64,000 bases of DNA from CANLBN01 sp050633525 (lineage in GTDB: Bacteria; Pseudomonadota; Gammaproteobacteria; Pseudomonadales; Cellvibrionaceae): positions 62,001 to 126,000 of the forward strand of contig JBOEGR010000018.1 in assembly GCA_050633525.1 (NCBI GenBank). Direction: 5' to 3'. Below are positions 9,792 through 17,283 of this stretch, in pieces. The notes under the pieces are model-generated. The model was given only the letters and a program-made list of their open reading frames with translations. It did not search any database and was not told the DNA's origin. Every line of letters starts with the position of its first letter. The first letter of the stretch is position 1. The position numbers and the translations under genes were made by a program.

Positions 9792-10259
9792 CTAGTCAGT
9801 TATTTTGAATACCGCTTCTATTTCTACAGCAGCATTCGAAGGTAAACTGGAGCTACCAACAGCAAATCTGACATGAGCTCCTTTTTCTTCACCTAAAACT
9901 TCCACCATAAAATCAGAAGCGCCATTAACTACTTTAGGGTGACCCGAAAAATCAGGCGCAGCATTCACAAAAGCACCTAACTTCACAAGCCTTTCTACAC
10001 GATTTAAATCACCTAAAGCTGCTTTAGCTTGAGCCAACACACCAATAGCACAACGTTTTGCTGCTGACTGTCCTTCAGTCAAATCAAGCGTTTGACCTAA
10101 CTTTCCTTGAATGACATTGCCGGCTTCATCTATAGAGACTTGCCCAGAAATATAAAGGTTTGAGCCCTCTATCAAATAAGGTAAAAAAGTACCCGCAGGC
10201 TTCCTTGGTTCAGGAAGTTGCACCTCAAGCTCATTAAGTTTTTTCTCTATTTCATTCAT
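9792..10259 (-). CDS. RidA family protein (long form)
   Basis: A 155-residue member of the YjgF/YER057c/UK114 family. The C-terminal block HVRFAVGSSSLPSNAAVEIEA carries the conserved Arg that binds the substrate carboxylate in active RidA enzymes. It is longer than RidA (~128 residues), matching the subgroup with a helical N-terminal segment. RidA proteins hydrolyse reactive enamine/imine intermediates; whether this one does is inferred. It is a single gene, convergent with rnt and separated from the peroxiredoxin gene by a terminator. Confidence 0.9.
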   Translation of the reverse strand: MNEIEKKLNELEVQLPEPRKPAGTFLPYLIEGSNLYISGQVSIDEAGNVIQGKLGQTLDLTEGQSAAKRCAIGVLAQAKAALGDLNRVERLVKLGAFVNAAPDFSGHPKVVNGASDFMVEVLGEEKGAHVRFAVGSSSLPSNAAVEIEAVFKITD

Positions 10260-10320
10260 TTAATGCTGGATTCCTTTAAAAATAATTAACAGATAATAGT
10301 TTTAGTATTCATTAAAGAAA

Positions 10321-10350
10321 AAAACCGATATCTAGAAAGATATCGGTTTT
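10321..10350 (-). terminator. Terminator of the peroxiredoxin gene
   Basis: A 13-bp perfect inverted repeat (AAAACCGATATCT and its complement) with loop AGAA, followed on the minus strand by a run of T. It lies about 60 bases past the peroxiredoxin stop codon. Confidence 0.85.
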
Positions 10351-10411
10351 CATTTTTAATCATATAAAAGCTTACATAAACACTAGTGCGATTATGCGAG
10401 TTTTACATTTT

Positions 10412-11014
10412 TTATAGATTAGTAGCGTTATCCGCTAAGTAAGATGCAACACCTTCAGGGTTTGCAGTCATACCTTTATCACCTTCTTTCCAACCCGCTG
10501 GGCAAACTTCACCGTGCTCTTGATGGAAAGCAAGTGCATCAACCATACGCAACATTTCATCAACGTTACGACCTAATGGTAAGTCATTAACAACTTGGTG
10601 ACGAACCAAGCCATCTTCGTCGATCAAAAATGAACCACGAAAAGCAACGCCGCCGGCTGACTCAACGTCATAAGCTTGACAGATTTCATGCTTCATATCT
10701 GCAACTAATGTGTATTTAACTGGGCCAATACCGCCTTTGTCGGTATCAGTATTACGCCATGCATTGTGCGTCCAGTGACTATCGATAGAAACACCAATCA
10801 CTTCAACACCACGCTTTTCAAAATCAGACATACGATTGTCGAACGCCAACAGCTCAGATGGACAAACAAAAGTGAAATCTAATGGGTAAAAGAAAACAAC
10901 AGCTTTTTTACCTTTAGTTGCTGATGCGAAATTAAATGATTCATTAATATCACCTGAACCCATTACAGCAGGTGCAGTGAAATCAGGTGCTGGTTTACCA
11001 ACAAGTACGGCCAT
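10412..11014 (-). CDS. Typical 2-Cys peroxiredoxin
   Basis: Reduces hydrogen peroxide and organic peroxides in the cytoplasm. The peroxidatic cysteine is in FYPLDFTFVCPSE (C51) and the resolving cysteine in GEVCPAGW (C171), the two-cysteine arrangement of the AhpC/Prx1 class. The 200-residue length is normal. No AhpF-like reductase gene is adjacent, so it likely relies on thioredoxin. The gene is monocistronic, with its own terminator. Confidence 0.95.
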   Translation of the reverse strand: MAVLVGKPAPDFTAPAVMGSGDINESFNFASATKGKKAVVFFYPLDFTFVCPSELLAFDNRMSDFEKRGVEVIGVSIDSHWTHNAWRNTDTDKGGIGPVKYTLVADMKHEICQAYDVESAGGVAFRGSFLIDEDGLVRHQVVNDLPLGRNVDEMLRMVDALAFHQEHGEVCPAGWKEGDKGMTANPEGVASYLADNATNL

Positions 11015-11151
11015 GTTTTTCTCCTAAAAGGATGACGTTATAAATTAAGGGTTAATTTGCTTTGGGGATACCCAAAATAATCAGCTAGCTATGATAACCC
11101 GTTCTACCTAAGCCAGCGATTGAATATATTTATGGATGCGATAGTTGAAGC

Positions 11152-11997
11152 TTAATCGGCTTTCGTCACATTCAGATCCATCGTTGGGTAAGGGATACCA
11201 ATACCAACCTCACCAAAACGCTTCTTGATTTTTTCATTTAAATCGAAAGTAACTGCCCAGTAATCAGCGCTATTTACCCAAGGGCGAAACACTAAATTCA
11301 CTGATGAATCCGCCAATTCAGACACACCAATCGTCACTTTTTTATCTTTAAGAATACGCTCATCGGCTTCAGCCATGGCTTTCAATTCATTTTTGACTTG
11401 CTCGATATCCGAGTCATAACTGACACCGACAACCAAGTCTACCCGACGGGTAGCCTGAGTAGAATAATTCGTAATATTACTGTTAGTGACTGAAGAATTA
11501 GCAATAATCACTGTTTTATTATCACCAGTGGTCAATGTTGTTGTGAAAATTGATATCTCTTTCACCGAACCAGAAACACCCGACACCTCAACAAAATCAC
11601 CCAATTTTATCGGTCGAAACAATATCAGCAGTACACCTGCTGCAAAATTAGACAGCGAGCCCTGCAATGCCAAGCCAATAGCCAAACCTGCCGCACCAAT
11701 AATCGCAACAAAAGAAGCTGTTTGTATGCCAACCTGTCCGAGAACGGCAACAATGATGACAACCATCAACACATAATAGAGAATATTTTTAACAAATTTA
11801 CTGATAGTTGGATCTACACCGCTAACGGTCATACGGTTTTCTAAAAACACAGTAATTCTTTTTGCGACCCATTTACCCACGATAAAAATAAATAGAGCAA
11901 GAACAATTTTAATACCATAAGTAATCACAAAAGCCGTTGCCTGACTCAACATTTCTGGGCTAATTAACGAATCAAGGCTAGGGACGTTCTCTAACAT
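11152..11997 (-). CDS. mscS: Small-conductance mechanosensitive channel (MscS)
   Basis: Opens under membrane tension to release solutes during osmotic downshock. Three N-terminal membrane helices are seen, the third being the pore helix with AAGLAIGLALQGSLSNFAAG, followed by the beta domain (FRPIKLGDFVEVSGVSG and the VIIANSSVTNSNITNYS stretch) and the C-terminal cage domain. The 281 residues fit the short E. coli-type channel. It appears to be a stand-alone gene. Confidence 0.95.
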   Translation of the reverse strand: MLENVPSLDSLISPEMLSQATAFVITYGIKIVLALFIFIVGKWVAKRITVFLENRMTVSGVDPTISKFVKNILYYVLMVVIIVAVLGQVGIQTASFVAIIGAAGLAIGLALQGSLSNFAAGVLLILFRPIKLGDFVEVSGVSGSVKEISIFTTTLTTGDNKTVIIANSSVTNSNITNYSTQATRRVDLVVGVSYDSDIEQVKNELKAMAEADERILKDKKVTIGVSELADSSVNLVFRPWVNSADYWAVTFDLNEKIKKRFGEVGIGIPYPTMDLNVTKAD

Positions 11998-12077
11998 AAT
12001 ATTTCCTAATGTATGGGGTTGTAATCAATATATGCGGCTTAAGAAACCTTTGACTAACTAAATAGTAATCGGTTTAT

Positions 12078-12659
12078 CTAGCCGCGCTTTTCTTTTAAGC
12101 TTCGAATAAGCGCCACAACACGTCGGTTTTTTGCCTTATTTTCGACCGTATCATTTGCTACTAAGGGGCGATCCTCTCCAAAGCCTACGGCGGTTACACG
12201 CAAGGCATCAATGCCAAACTTTGAAACCAATACTTTTGCAGCGGCTTGTGCGCGCTTAGCGGATAAACGTTTATTGTAAGTAGCCGCACCATCGCTATCG
12301 CTATGCCCTTCAATAATGACCCGAGTTAAAGGGTTTGCATTCATAAACAATGCTACTTGTTCTATCTCAGCATAAAATTCCGGCTTTACCACGGCAGAAT
12401 CATAAGCAAAATTAATATTTAATCTCACTTCTTTCAAATCTTTCACCACAAGAGTGCAACCACGCTCATCGACTCTCGTGTTAGGTGCAGTTTTATAACA
12501 TTCATCAATTTCATCAATCACACCATCGAGGTCTGAATCGACTGGCAGATTTTGTGATTTAATTTGAGCAGGCTCAACCTGATCCGCATTAGCAGAAACC
12601 ATTAATGCACTATTAGCGGCCAACAATACCAACATTACTAGATACAAGGGTTTAATCAT
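12078..12659 (-). CDS. OmpA-family outer membrane protein
   Basis: About 193 residues: a signal peptide (ending near MVSANA), a short calcium-binding type linker SDLDGVIDEIDEC like thrombospondin type-3 repeats, and a C-terminal OmpA peptidoglycan-binding domain with IEGHSDSDGAATYNKRLS and KNRRVVALI. I chose the ATG at 12659 because AAGGTG lies upstream; a GTG three codons earlier is less likely. It probably tethers the outer membrane to peptidoglycan. Confidence 0.9.
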   Translation of the reverse strand: MIKPLYLVMLVLLAANSALMVSANADQVEPAQIKSQNLPVDSDLDGVIDEIDECYKTAPNTRVDERGCTLVVKDLKEVRLNINFAYDSAVVKPEFYAEIEQVALFMNANPLTRVIIEGHSDSDGAATYNKRLSAKRAQAAAKVLVSKFGIDALRVTAVGFGEDRPLVANDTVENKAKNRRVVALIRSLKEKRG

Positions 12660-12771
12660 TATTCGCACCTTTTATTATCATATTTGAGTTACTAAACTTG
12701 AGCTACTATTTGAACTACTAACATGTAAGCTACTGTATTTTTGTGACAGCTTTCCTATCAATGCAGCTAAC

Positions 12772-13638
12772 TTACCTTTTTAAATCTGCATCTTTAAGGC
12801 ACAATGCAAAAGCATCAGCATCCTTCCATACCGGAAAGCGCTCACGATATTCAAATAACTTTTGCTTATCAAGCACCGTAGTAGCTAACCATTCACCTTG
12901 CTGATCTAATAATGTGTCACCAAGAAAATCCAAAACCATCGAGTCGCCTGAGTAAGATATATCGTTACCATCTACACCCACCCTATTGACGCCAACAACA
13001 TAGGCTTGATTTTCAATTGCTCTTGCGGTCAACAATGTACGCCAATGATGGCGTCTTGCTTCTGGCCAATTTGCCACACAAAGCATCATGTCATAATCAT
13101 TTTGGTTACGACAAAATACAGGAAAACGTAAATCATAACAGACTGTTAACAAAAGCCTCCAACCGCGATACTCAATAACGCACCGCTGATCTCCGGCTTG
13201 ATAACGCCTGTGCTCACTAGCCATCCTAAACAGATGCACCTTATCGTAATGCAATAGCTTGCCGCAGGGCATAACAAACAACAAGCGATTCACAAAAACG
13301 GGGCGACCTTGTGTGGTGTTAATAGTATCCACTTGCGCACTGCCCACCAGACCATCTGACTCATCAACCGGACAAGCAAGGCTACCCACTATAGCAGCGC
13401 CTAATGTTTTGGACTGAGCCAGAAGCCAATCGACTGTTTCGCCTGTGGAACCCGATTTTTCAGGATGAGTAGTAAAACCAGAAGTAAACATTTCAGGCAA
13501 TACAACTAAATCGGTTTGCCCTTTTAACTTGGCTAGCTGTTCAGACAAATGACGACGGTTAGCCTCAGGTTGATGCCAATACAAATCAGTTTGCACTGGC
13601 GTGACCCTTAACTGAGACTCATTTGTTAAATGAGGCAT
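12772..13638 (-). CDS. yafV: Omega-amidase YafV-like (nitrilase superfamily)
   Basis: Hydrolyses alpha-keto acid amides such as 2-oxoglutaramate or 2-oxosuccinamate. The nitrilase catalytic triad is present: Glu in LPEMFTSGF (~E49), Lys in YDKVHLF (~K133) and Cys in TVCYDLRFPVF (~C167). The overall pattern, with VANWPEARRHHW and GDSMVLD, is that of YafV. The start is uncertain: the frame extends three codons to a TTG. The gene ends just before the OmpA-like gene, possibly in one transcript with grxD. Confidence 0.92.
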   Translation of the reverse strand: MPHLTNESQLRVTPVQTDLYWHQPEANRRHLSEQLAKLKGQTDLVVLPEMFTSGFTTHPEKSGSTGETVDWLLAQSKTLGAAIVGSLACPVDESDGLVGSAQVDTINTTQGRPVFVNRLLFVMPCGKLLHYDKVHLFRMASEHRRYQAGDQRCVIEYRGWRLLLTVCYDLRFPVFCRNQNDYDMMLCVANWPEARRHHWRTLLTARAIENQAYVVGVNRVGVDGNDISYSGDSMVLDFLGDTLLDQQGEWLATTVLDKQKLFEYRERFPVWKDADAFALCLKDADLKR

Positions 13639-13685
13639 ATCCGTCAAAAGTAAATTGACCGAGCACAGCGAGTTGATTTATTCAA

Positions 13686-14018
13686 TTAGGCGTCACCGTC
13701 CTCAGCTGGAACAGCGGCATCAATCAAAGGCTGTAACTCACCTGAAGACTGCATCTCGGTAACGATATCACAACCGCCCACTAATTCGCCTTTAACCCAA
13801 AGCTGTGGAAAAGTCGGCCACTCGGCATACTTAGGTAAATTAGCACGGATCTCAGGATTCGTTAGCACGTCAACGTAGGCAAATTTCTTACCACAAGCCA
13901 TAACGGCTTGCGACGTTTTCATAGAAAAACCACATTGTGGTGCATTAGGAGAACCCTTCATGTAAAGAATAATGGGGTTATCAGCAATTTGTTGTTTAAT
14001 AGTATCCATGATATCCAT
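13686..14018 (-). CDS. grxD: Monothiol glutaredoxin Grx4
   Basis: Binds a bridging [2Fe-2S] cluster with glutathione and passes iron-sulfur clusters on. The CGFS signature is at residues 29-32, with the conserved K21, the WPTFPQLWVKGELVGGCDI stretch and a normal length of 110 residues. Its position near peroxiredoxin and rnt matches the arrangement I recall from pseudomonads. Confidence 0.97.
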   Translation of the reverse strand: MDIMDTIKQQIADNPIILYMKGSPNAPQCGFSMKTSQAVMACGKKFAYVDVLTNPEIRANLPKYAEWPTFPQLWVKGELVGGCDIVTEMQSSGELQPLIDAAVPAEDGDA

Positions 14019-14364
14019 GGGGAAATAGGCCTCGATTAAAATTCAGTGAAGTTAATGGGGGCTATTCTAACGGATTCAATACCTATAAGCACCAGCCCTG
14101 AATGGTTATGGCAAATAGCCTAAGCCTTACTCATAAATAATACGAACCAAGCATAAAAAGCACCCTATTCAATAGCGAAGGAAATAAACCACGAATATCA
14201 TCTATTGATACATGTACCTCCTGACAACTTTTCACAATTGCCAAACACATCCACTTAAACGATAATAAGGTATTACTAGGCAGCAACCGCTGCCTTTTTT
14301 AGTTTTAAAGAATAGATTTTAGCGAATCACATTAATCGTATATAAAGGCAAAGAAAATAACGTA
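14019..14364 (+). other. Leader region of argD
   Basis: Between divergent grxD and argD. It contains a short frame at 14212-14265 (17 codons, ending Lys-Arg, without a good ribosome-binding site) and a terminator-like hairpin at 14279-14300. I found no clear ArgR box. Confidence 0.4.
14279..14300 (+). terminator. Hairpin with T-tract ahead of argD
   Basis: GGCAGC, loop AACC, GCTGCC, then six T. It has the form of a Rho-independent terminator on the plus strand, yet no annotated plus-strand gene ends here; argD starts 65 bases downstream. It could be an argD attenuator or the end of a small RNA. Confidence 0.7.
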
Positions 14365-15522
14365 ATGACAGCAGCATTAATGAACACTTATGGAGAGCGC
14401 GCGCTAACCTTGGTCAAAGGTGACGGATGCCGCGTGTGGGATGATCAAGGGAAAGAATACCTAGATGCGTTATCCGGTATTGCTGTCTGTGGTTTAGGGC
14501 ACTGTCACCCAGCGGTAACATCGGCCATCGGGGCCCAAGCCGCCACCTTATTGCACACATCTAACTTATATAACTTACCAGTACAGCAACAAGCTGCCGA
14601 CGATCTGTGTAGAGTCAGCGGAATGGAACGCACGTTTTTTTCCAACTCCGGCGCAGAAGCCAACGAAGCTGCAATTAAGATCGCACGAAAGTACGGTAAC
14701 GAAAAAGGGGTCGTTGTACCTACCATCATCACAATGAACAATAGTTTCCATGGGCGCACCATGGCAACGATTACTGCAACGGCCAACCCCAAAGTCAAAC
14801 ACGGTTTTGCCCCTCTTTTAGAAGGGTTTTTGCATGTACCTTACAATGATATTGGCGCTATTCAAGCACTATCAGATAACCACGATATCGTGGCGATATT
14901 AGTTGAACCAGTCCAAGGGGAAGGCGGGATACAAGTACCTGATGCATCTTACCTACCCAAATTAAGAGAGCTTTGCGACCAAAATGACTGGTTATTGATG
15001 CTAGATGAAATTCAATCAGGCAATGGTCGCACAGGCCACCATTTTGCTTATCAGGCCTATGATTTTAAGCCCGATGTGCTGACGACAGCTAAAGGGCTAG
15101 GTAACGGCTTACCTGTTGGGGCCTGCCTAACACAAGGCAAAACCAATACTATTCTACAGCCGGGTAATCACGGTTCCACCTATGGTGGAAACCCACTGGC
15201 CTGCGCTGTAATCAGCAGTGTCATTAAAACCATTGAAAATGAAAAGCTCTACTCTCATGTCAAATCACTTGGACAATATTTCGCGCAAGGCTTTAAACAA
15301 GCCCTTGCCAGCAAAACAGAAGTCAAAGAATTTAGACAACAGGGCTTACTCATTGGTATAGAACTGCATAAGCCCTGCCCCGACTTAGTTAAGCAAGCCT
15401 CAGATAGAGGCCTACTTATCAATGTCACCGCGGGTAGCGTTATCCGCTTACTGCCTCCGCTTATTATGACGGAAGCTGAAGCTGACCAAGTTATCCGCAT
15501 TATCTCTGACTTAATTAATTAA
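14365..15522 (+). CDS. argD: Acetylornithine aminotransferase
   Basis: A PLP-dependent class III aminotransferase of arginine synthesis (N-acetylornithine/2-oxoglutarate), often also acting in lysine synthesis. Visible features: FFSNSGAEANEAAIKIAR, NNSFHGRT, LVEPVQGEGG, LMLDEIQSGNGRTG, and the PLP lysine in TTAKGLGNG near residue 243. The 385 residues are slightly short of 400 but complete. argF follows 93 bases downstream on the same strand, so they likely share a transcript. Confidence 0.97.
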   Translation: MTAALMNTYGERALTLVKGDGCRVWDDQGKEYLDALSGIAVCGLGHCHPAVTSAIGAQAATLLHTSNLYNLPVQQQAADDLCRVSGMERTFFSNSGAEANEAAIKIARKYGNEKGVVVPTIITMNNSFHGRTMATITATANPKVKHGFAPLLEGFLHVPYNDIGAIQALSDNHDIVAILVEPVQGEGGIQVPDASYLPKLRELCDQNDWLLMLDEIQSGNGRTGHHFAYQAYDFKPDVLTTAKGLGNGLPVGACLTQGKTNTILQPGNHGSTYGGNPLACAVISSVIKTIENEKLYSHVKSLGQYFAQGFKQALASKTEVKEFRQQGLLIGIELHKPCPDLVKQASDRGLLINVTAGSVIRLLPPLIMTEAEADQVIRIISDLIN

Positions 15523-15615
15523 TCCTGCAACAGCGCATCGACTTTTTATCAACAGAATTAAGCGTTATTGATTTAGATCCTTACCTATCAATAGCACGAA
15601 TAGGAATACAATATT

Positions 15616-16521
15616 ATGGCTAGACATTTTTTAACATTATTGGACTTGTCGCCAACAGAATTGAAAACTGTGATCCAACGCGCTATCGAACTAAAACAGC
15701 AACACCGCAATGAAACCGCGAAGAAAACACTCGATGGCAAAGTATTAGGGATGATTTTTGAAAAGTCATCCACTCGAACTCGAGTGTCTTTCGAAGCCGG
15801 CATTGCTCAATTAGGTGGGAGCGGTTTATTTTTATCTTCTAATGATACCCAGCTGGGGAGAGGTGAGCCCATAGAAGATTCGGCTCGGGTTATATCAAGT
15901 ATGGTCGACATTGTGATGATTCGTACGTTTGGTCACGCTACAGTTGAAACCTTTGCCCAATATTCCCGCGTTCCTGTTATCAATGCATTAACCGATAGCT
16001 ATCACCCCTGCCAATTACTTGCAGACATTCAAACCTACGTTGAACACCGAGGCGACCCTCAAGGTAAAACTGCTGTATGGATAGGCGACGGTAACAATAT
16101 GTGCCACTCTTATATTAATGCTGCTCGCCAGTGTGATTTTACTTTGCGTATTGTTTGTCCCGATGGCTATCAACCCGACCCTGCTCTTATCGAAAAAAAC
16201 AAAGACCGTATCGAACTGTTTAACCGCCCTGAAGACGCCGTTAAAGATGCCGATTGGGTTGTTACCGATACTTGGGCCTCTATGGGGCAAGAAGAGGAAA
16301 AGCAGGCAAGAATTAACGCTTTTGCCGGATACCAAGTCAATGAAGAATTAATGTCACTGGCCCACAAAGAAGCCGTCTTCATGCATTGCCTACCCGCTTA
16401 TAGAGGTATGGAAGTCAATGACACGATTATGGATTCGACATACTCTGTTGTTTGGGACGAAGCAGAAAACCGCCTTCATGCGCAAAAAGCATTGATGGAG
16501 TTCTTACTCGGTAAACTCTAA
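15616..16521 (+). CDS. argF: Ornithine carbamoyltransferase
   Basis: Makes citrulline from ornithine and carbamoyl phosphate. The carbamoyl phosphate site SSTRTR is near residue 52, the HPCQLLADIQT block follows, and the ornithine-site HCLPAYRG is near residues 257-264. The 301-residue length fits anabolic enzymes. It lies downstream of argD; together with argG they cover the last steps of arginine synthesis. Confidence 0.98.
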   Translation: MARHFLTLLDLSPTELKTVIQRAIELKQQHRNETAKKTLDGKVLGMIFEKSSTRTRVSFEAGIAQLGGSGLFLSSNDTQLGRGEPIEDSARVISSMVDIVMIRTFGHATVETFAQYSRVPVINALTDSYHPCQLLADIQTYVEHRGDPQGKTAVWIGDGNNMCHSYINAARQCDFTLRIVCPDGYQPDPALIEKNKDRIELFNRPEDAVKDADWVVTDTWASMGQEEEKQARINAFAGYQVNEELMSLAHKEAVFMHCLPAYRGMEVNDTIMDSTYSVVWDEAENRLHAQKALMEFLLGKL

Positions 16522-16720
16522 ATACTCCTCAATGTACAACCACTCTAATATAGACCTGCTTTTTATAGCGCTAATTTACAGCGCCAATGATGCTTCAACT
16601 TATAGAGCTAATATTAATTCGCCTGACTAAACTATAGCCGCCCAATGCTTAATAAAAAAACTCTCTTAAAAGCGGCCCAGCTATAGAAAAATAGTATAAA
16701 CAAAAGATCCCTCTTCATAT

Positions 16721-16787
16721 TTATACACAGCTCAGAGCTGCTAATGCTTGGTAGATTAGCGCTTACTCACATCTCAACTTATCCACA
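16721..16787 (+). promoter_or_regulatory. Two DnaA boxes upstream of nrdAB
   Basis: TTATACACA at 16721-16729 and the perfect consensus TTATCCACA at 16779-16787, in the same orientation. In E. coli, DnaA boxes upstream of nrdAB tie dNTP supply to replication initiation; the same control is likely here but untested. Confidence 0.65.
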
Positions 16788-16837
16788 TTTTGTTCACAGC
16801 TAGACCCCAGATTCATTGGCTTGCACTTTTATTAAAA

Positions 16838-16884
16838 ACGCATTATCTTGTGTTGATATTCAAAACAACCCCAATATATAGGGT
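16838..16884 (+). promoter_or_regulatory. Tandem NrdR boxes over the nrdA promoter
   Basis: ACGCATTATCTTGTGT (16838-16853) and CCCCAATATATAGGGT (16869-16884) match the NrdR consensus ACACWATATHTWGTGT at about 14 and 13 of 16 positions. They start exactly 31 bp apart, the usual three-turn spacing. The second box covers the likely -10 element, as expected for an ATP/dATP-sensing repressor. Confidence 0.8.
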
Positions 16885-17283
16885 TGAAGCAATGAATTTA
16901 GTAATGGCTCCTAGCCTATACACAATGGTTTTTAGCATATACAGGCCTAGTCAATATTCGTTCACGCAGGCCCAAGACCCAATATGACTAAAACCGCATC
17001 GCACTTAATGCACAAGTTTACCAATCTGGGCAAGCCGATACTGAGTAAATGCTAACGGTACAGAGCAAATACTAAGTAGGTAAATACTAAGTTAAGTAAA
17101 TATAAGCTAACTAATTAGCCAAGCAAGCTCGCAAAAAGACATATAAAAGAGACACAGAAAGAAGCACAGAAGAAACACATAAAACTCAAATAAAAAGCAC
17201 ATACCGCAAGCAATATTGAAAGAAATATACACACAAGATTACAACGAATTGACTAAATACCTGCTGTTCTAATGGAGACAACG

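Larger units (their letters stand above)
16522..17283 (+). other. Long regulatory and leader region of nrdA
   Basis: No gene. It contains DnaA-box-like and NrdR-box-like sites (listed separately), a probable promoter at 16853-16880 (TTGATA, 16 bases, TATATA), and therefore a leader of roughly 400 nt before nrdA. In the leader, GTAAATACTAA-like words repeat near 17046, 17067 and 17082. Confidence 0.5.

Noticed and set aside
14019..14364. ArgR operator upstream of argD
   Set aside because: No pair of TGAATNNNNATTCA-like boxes; single partial matches are expected by chance in AT-rich DNA.
16916..16924. Third DnaA box in the nrdA region (CTATACACA)
   Set aside because: The first base departs from the TTWTNCACA consensus; too weak to list.
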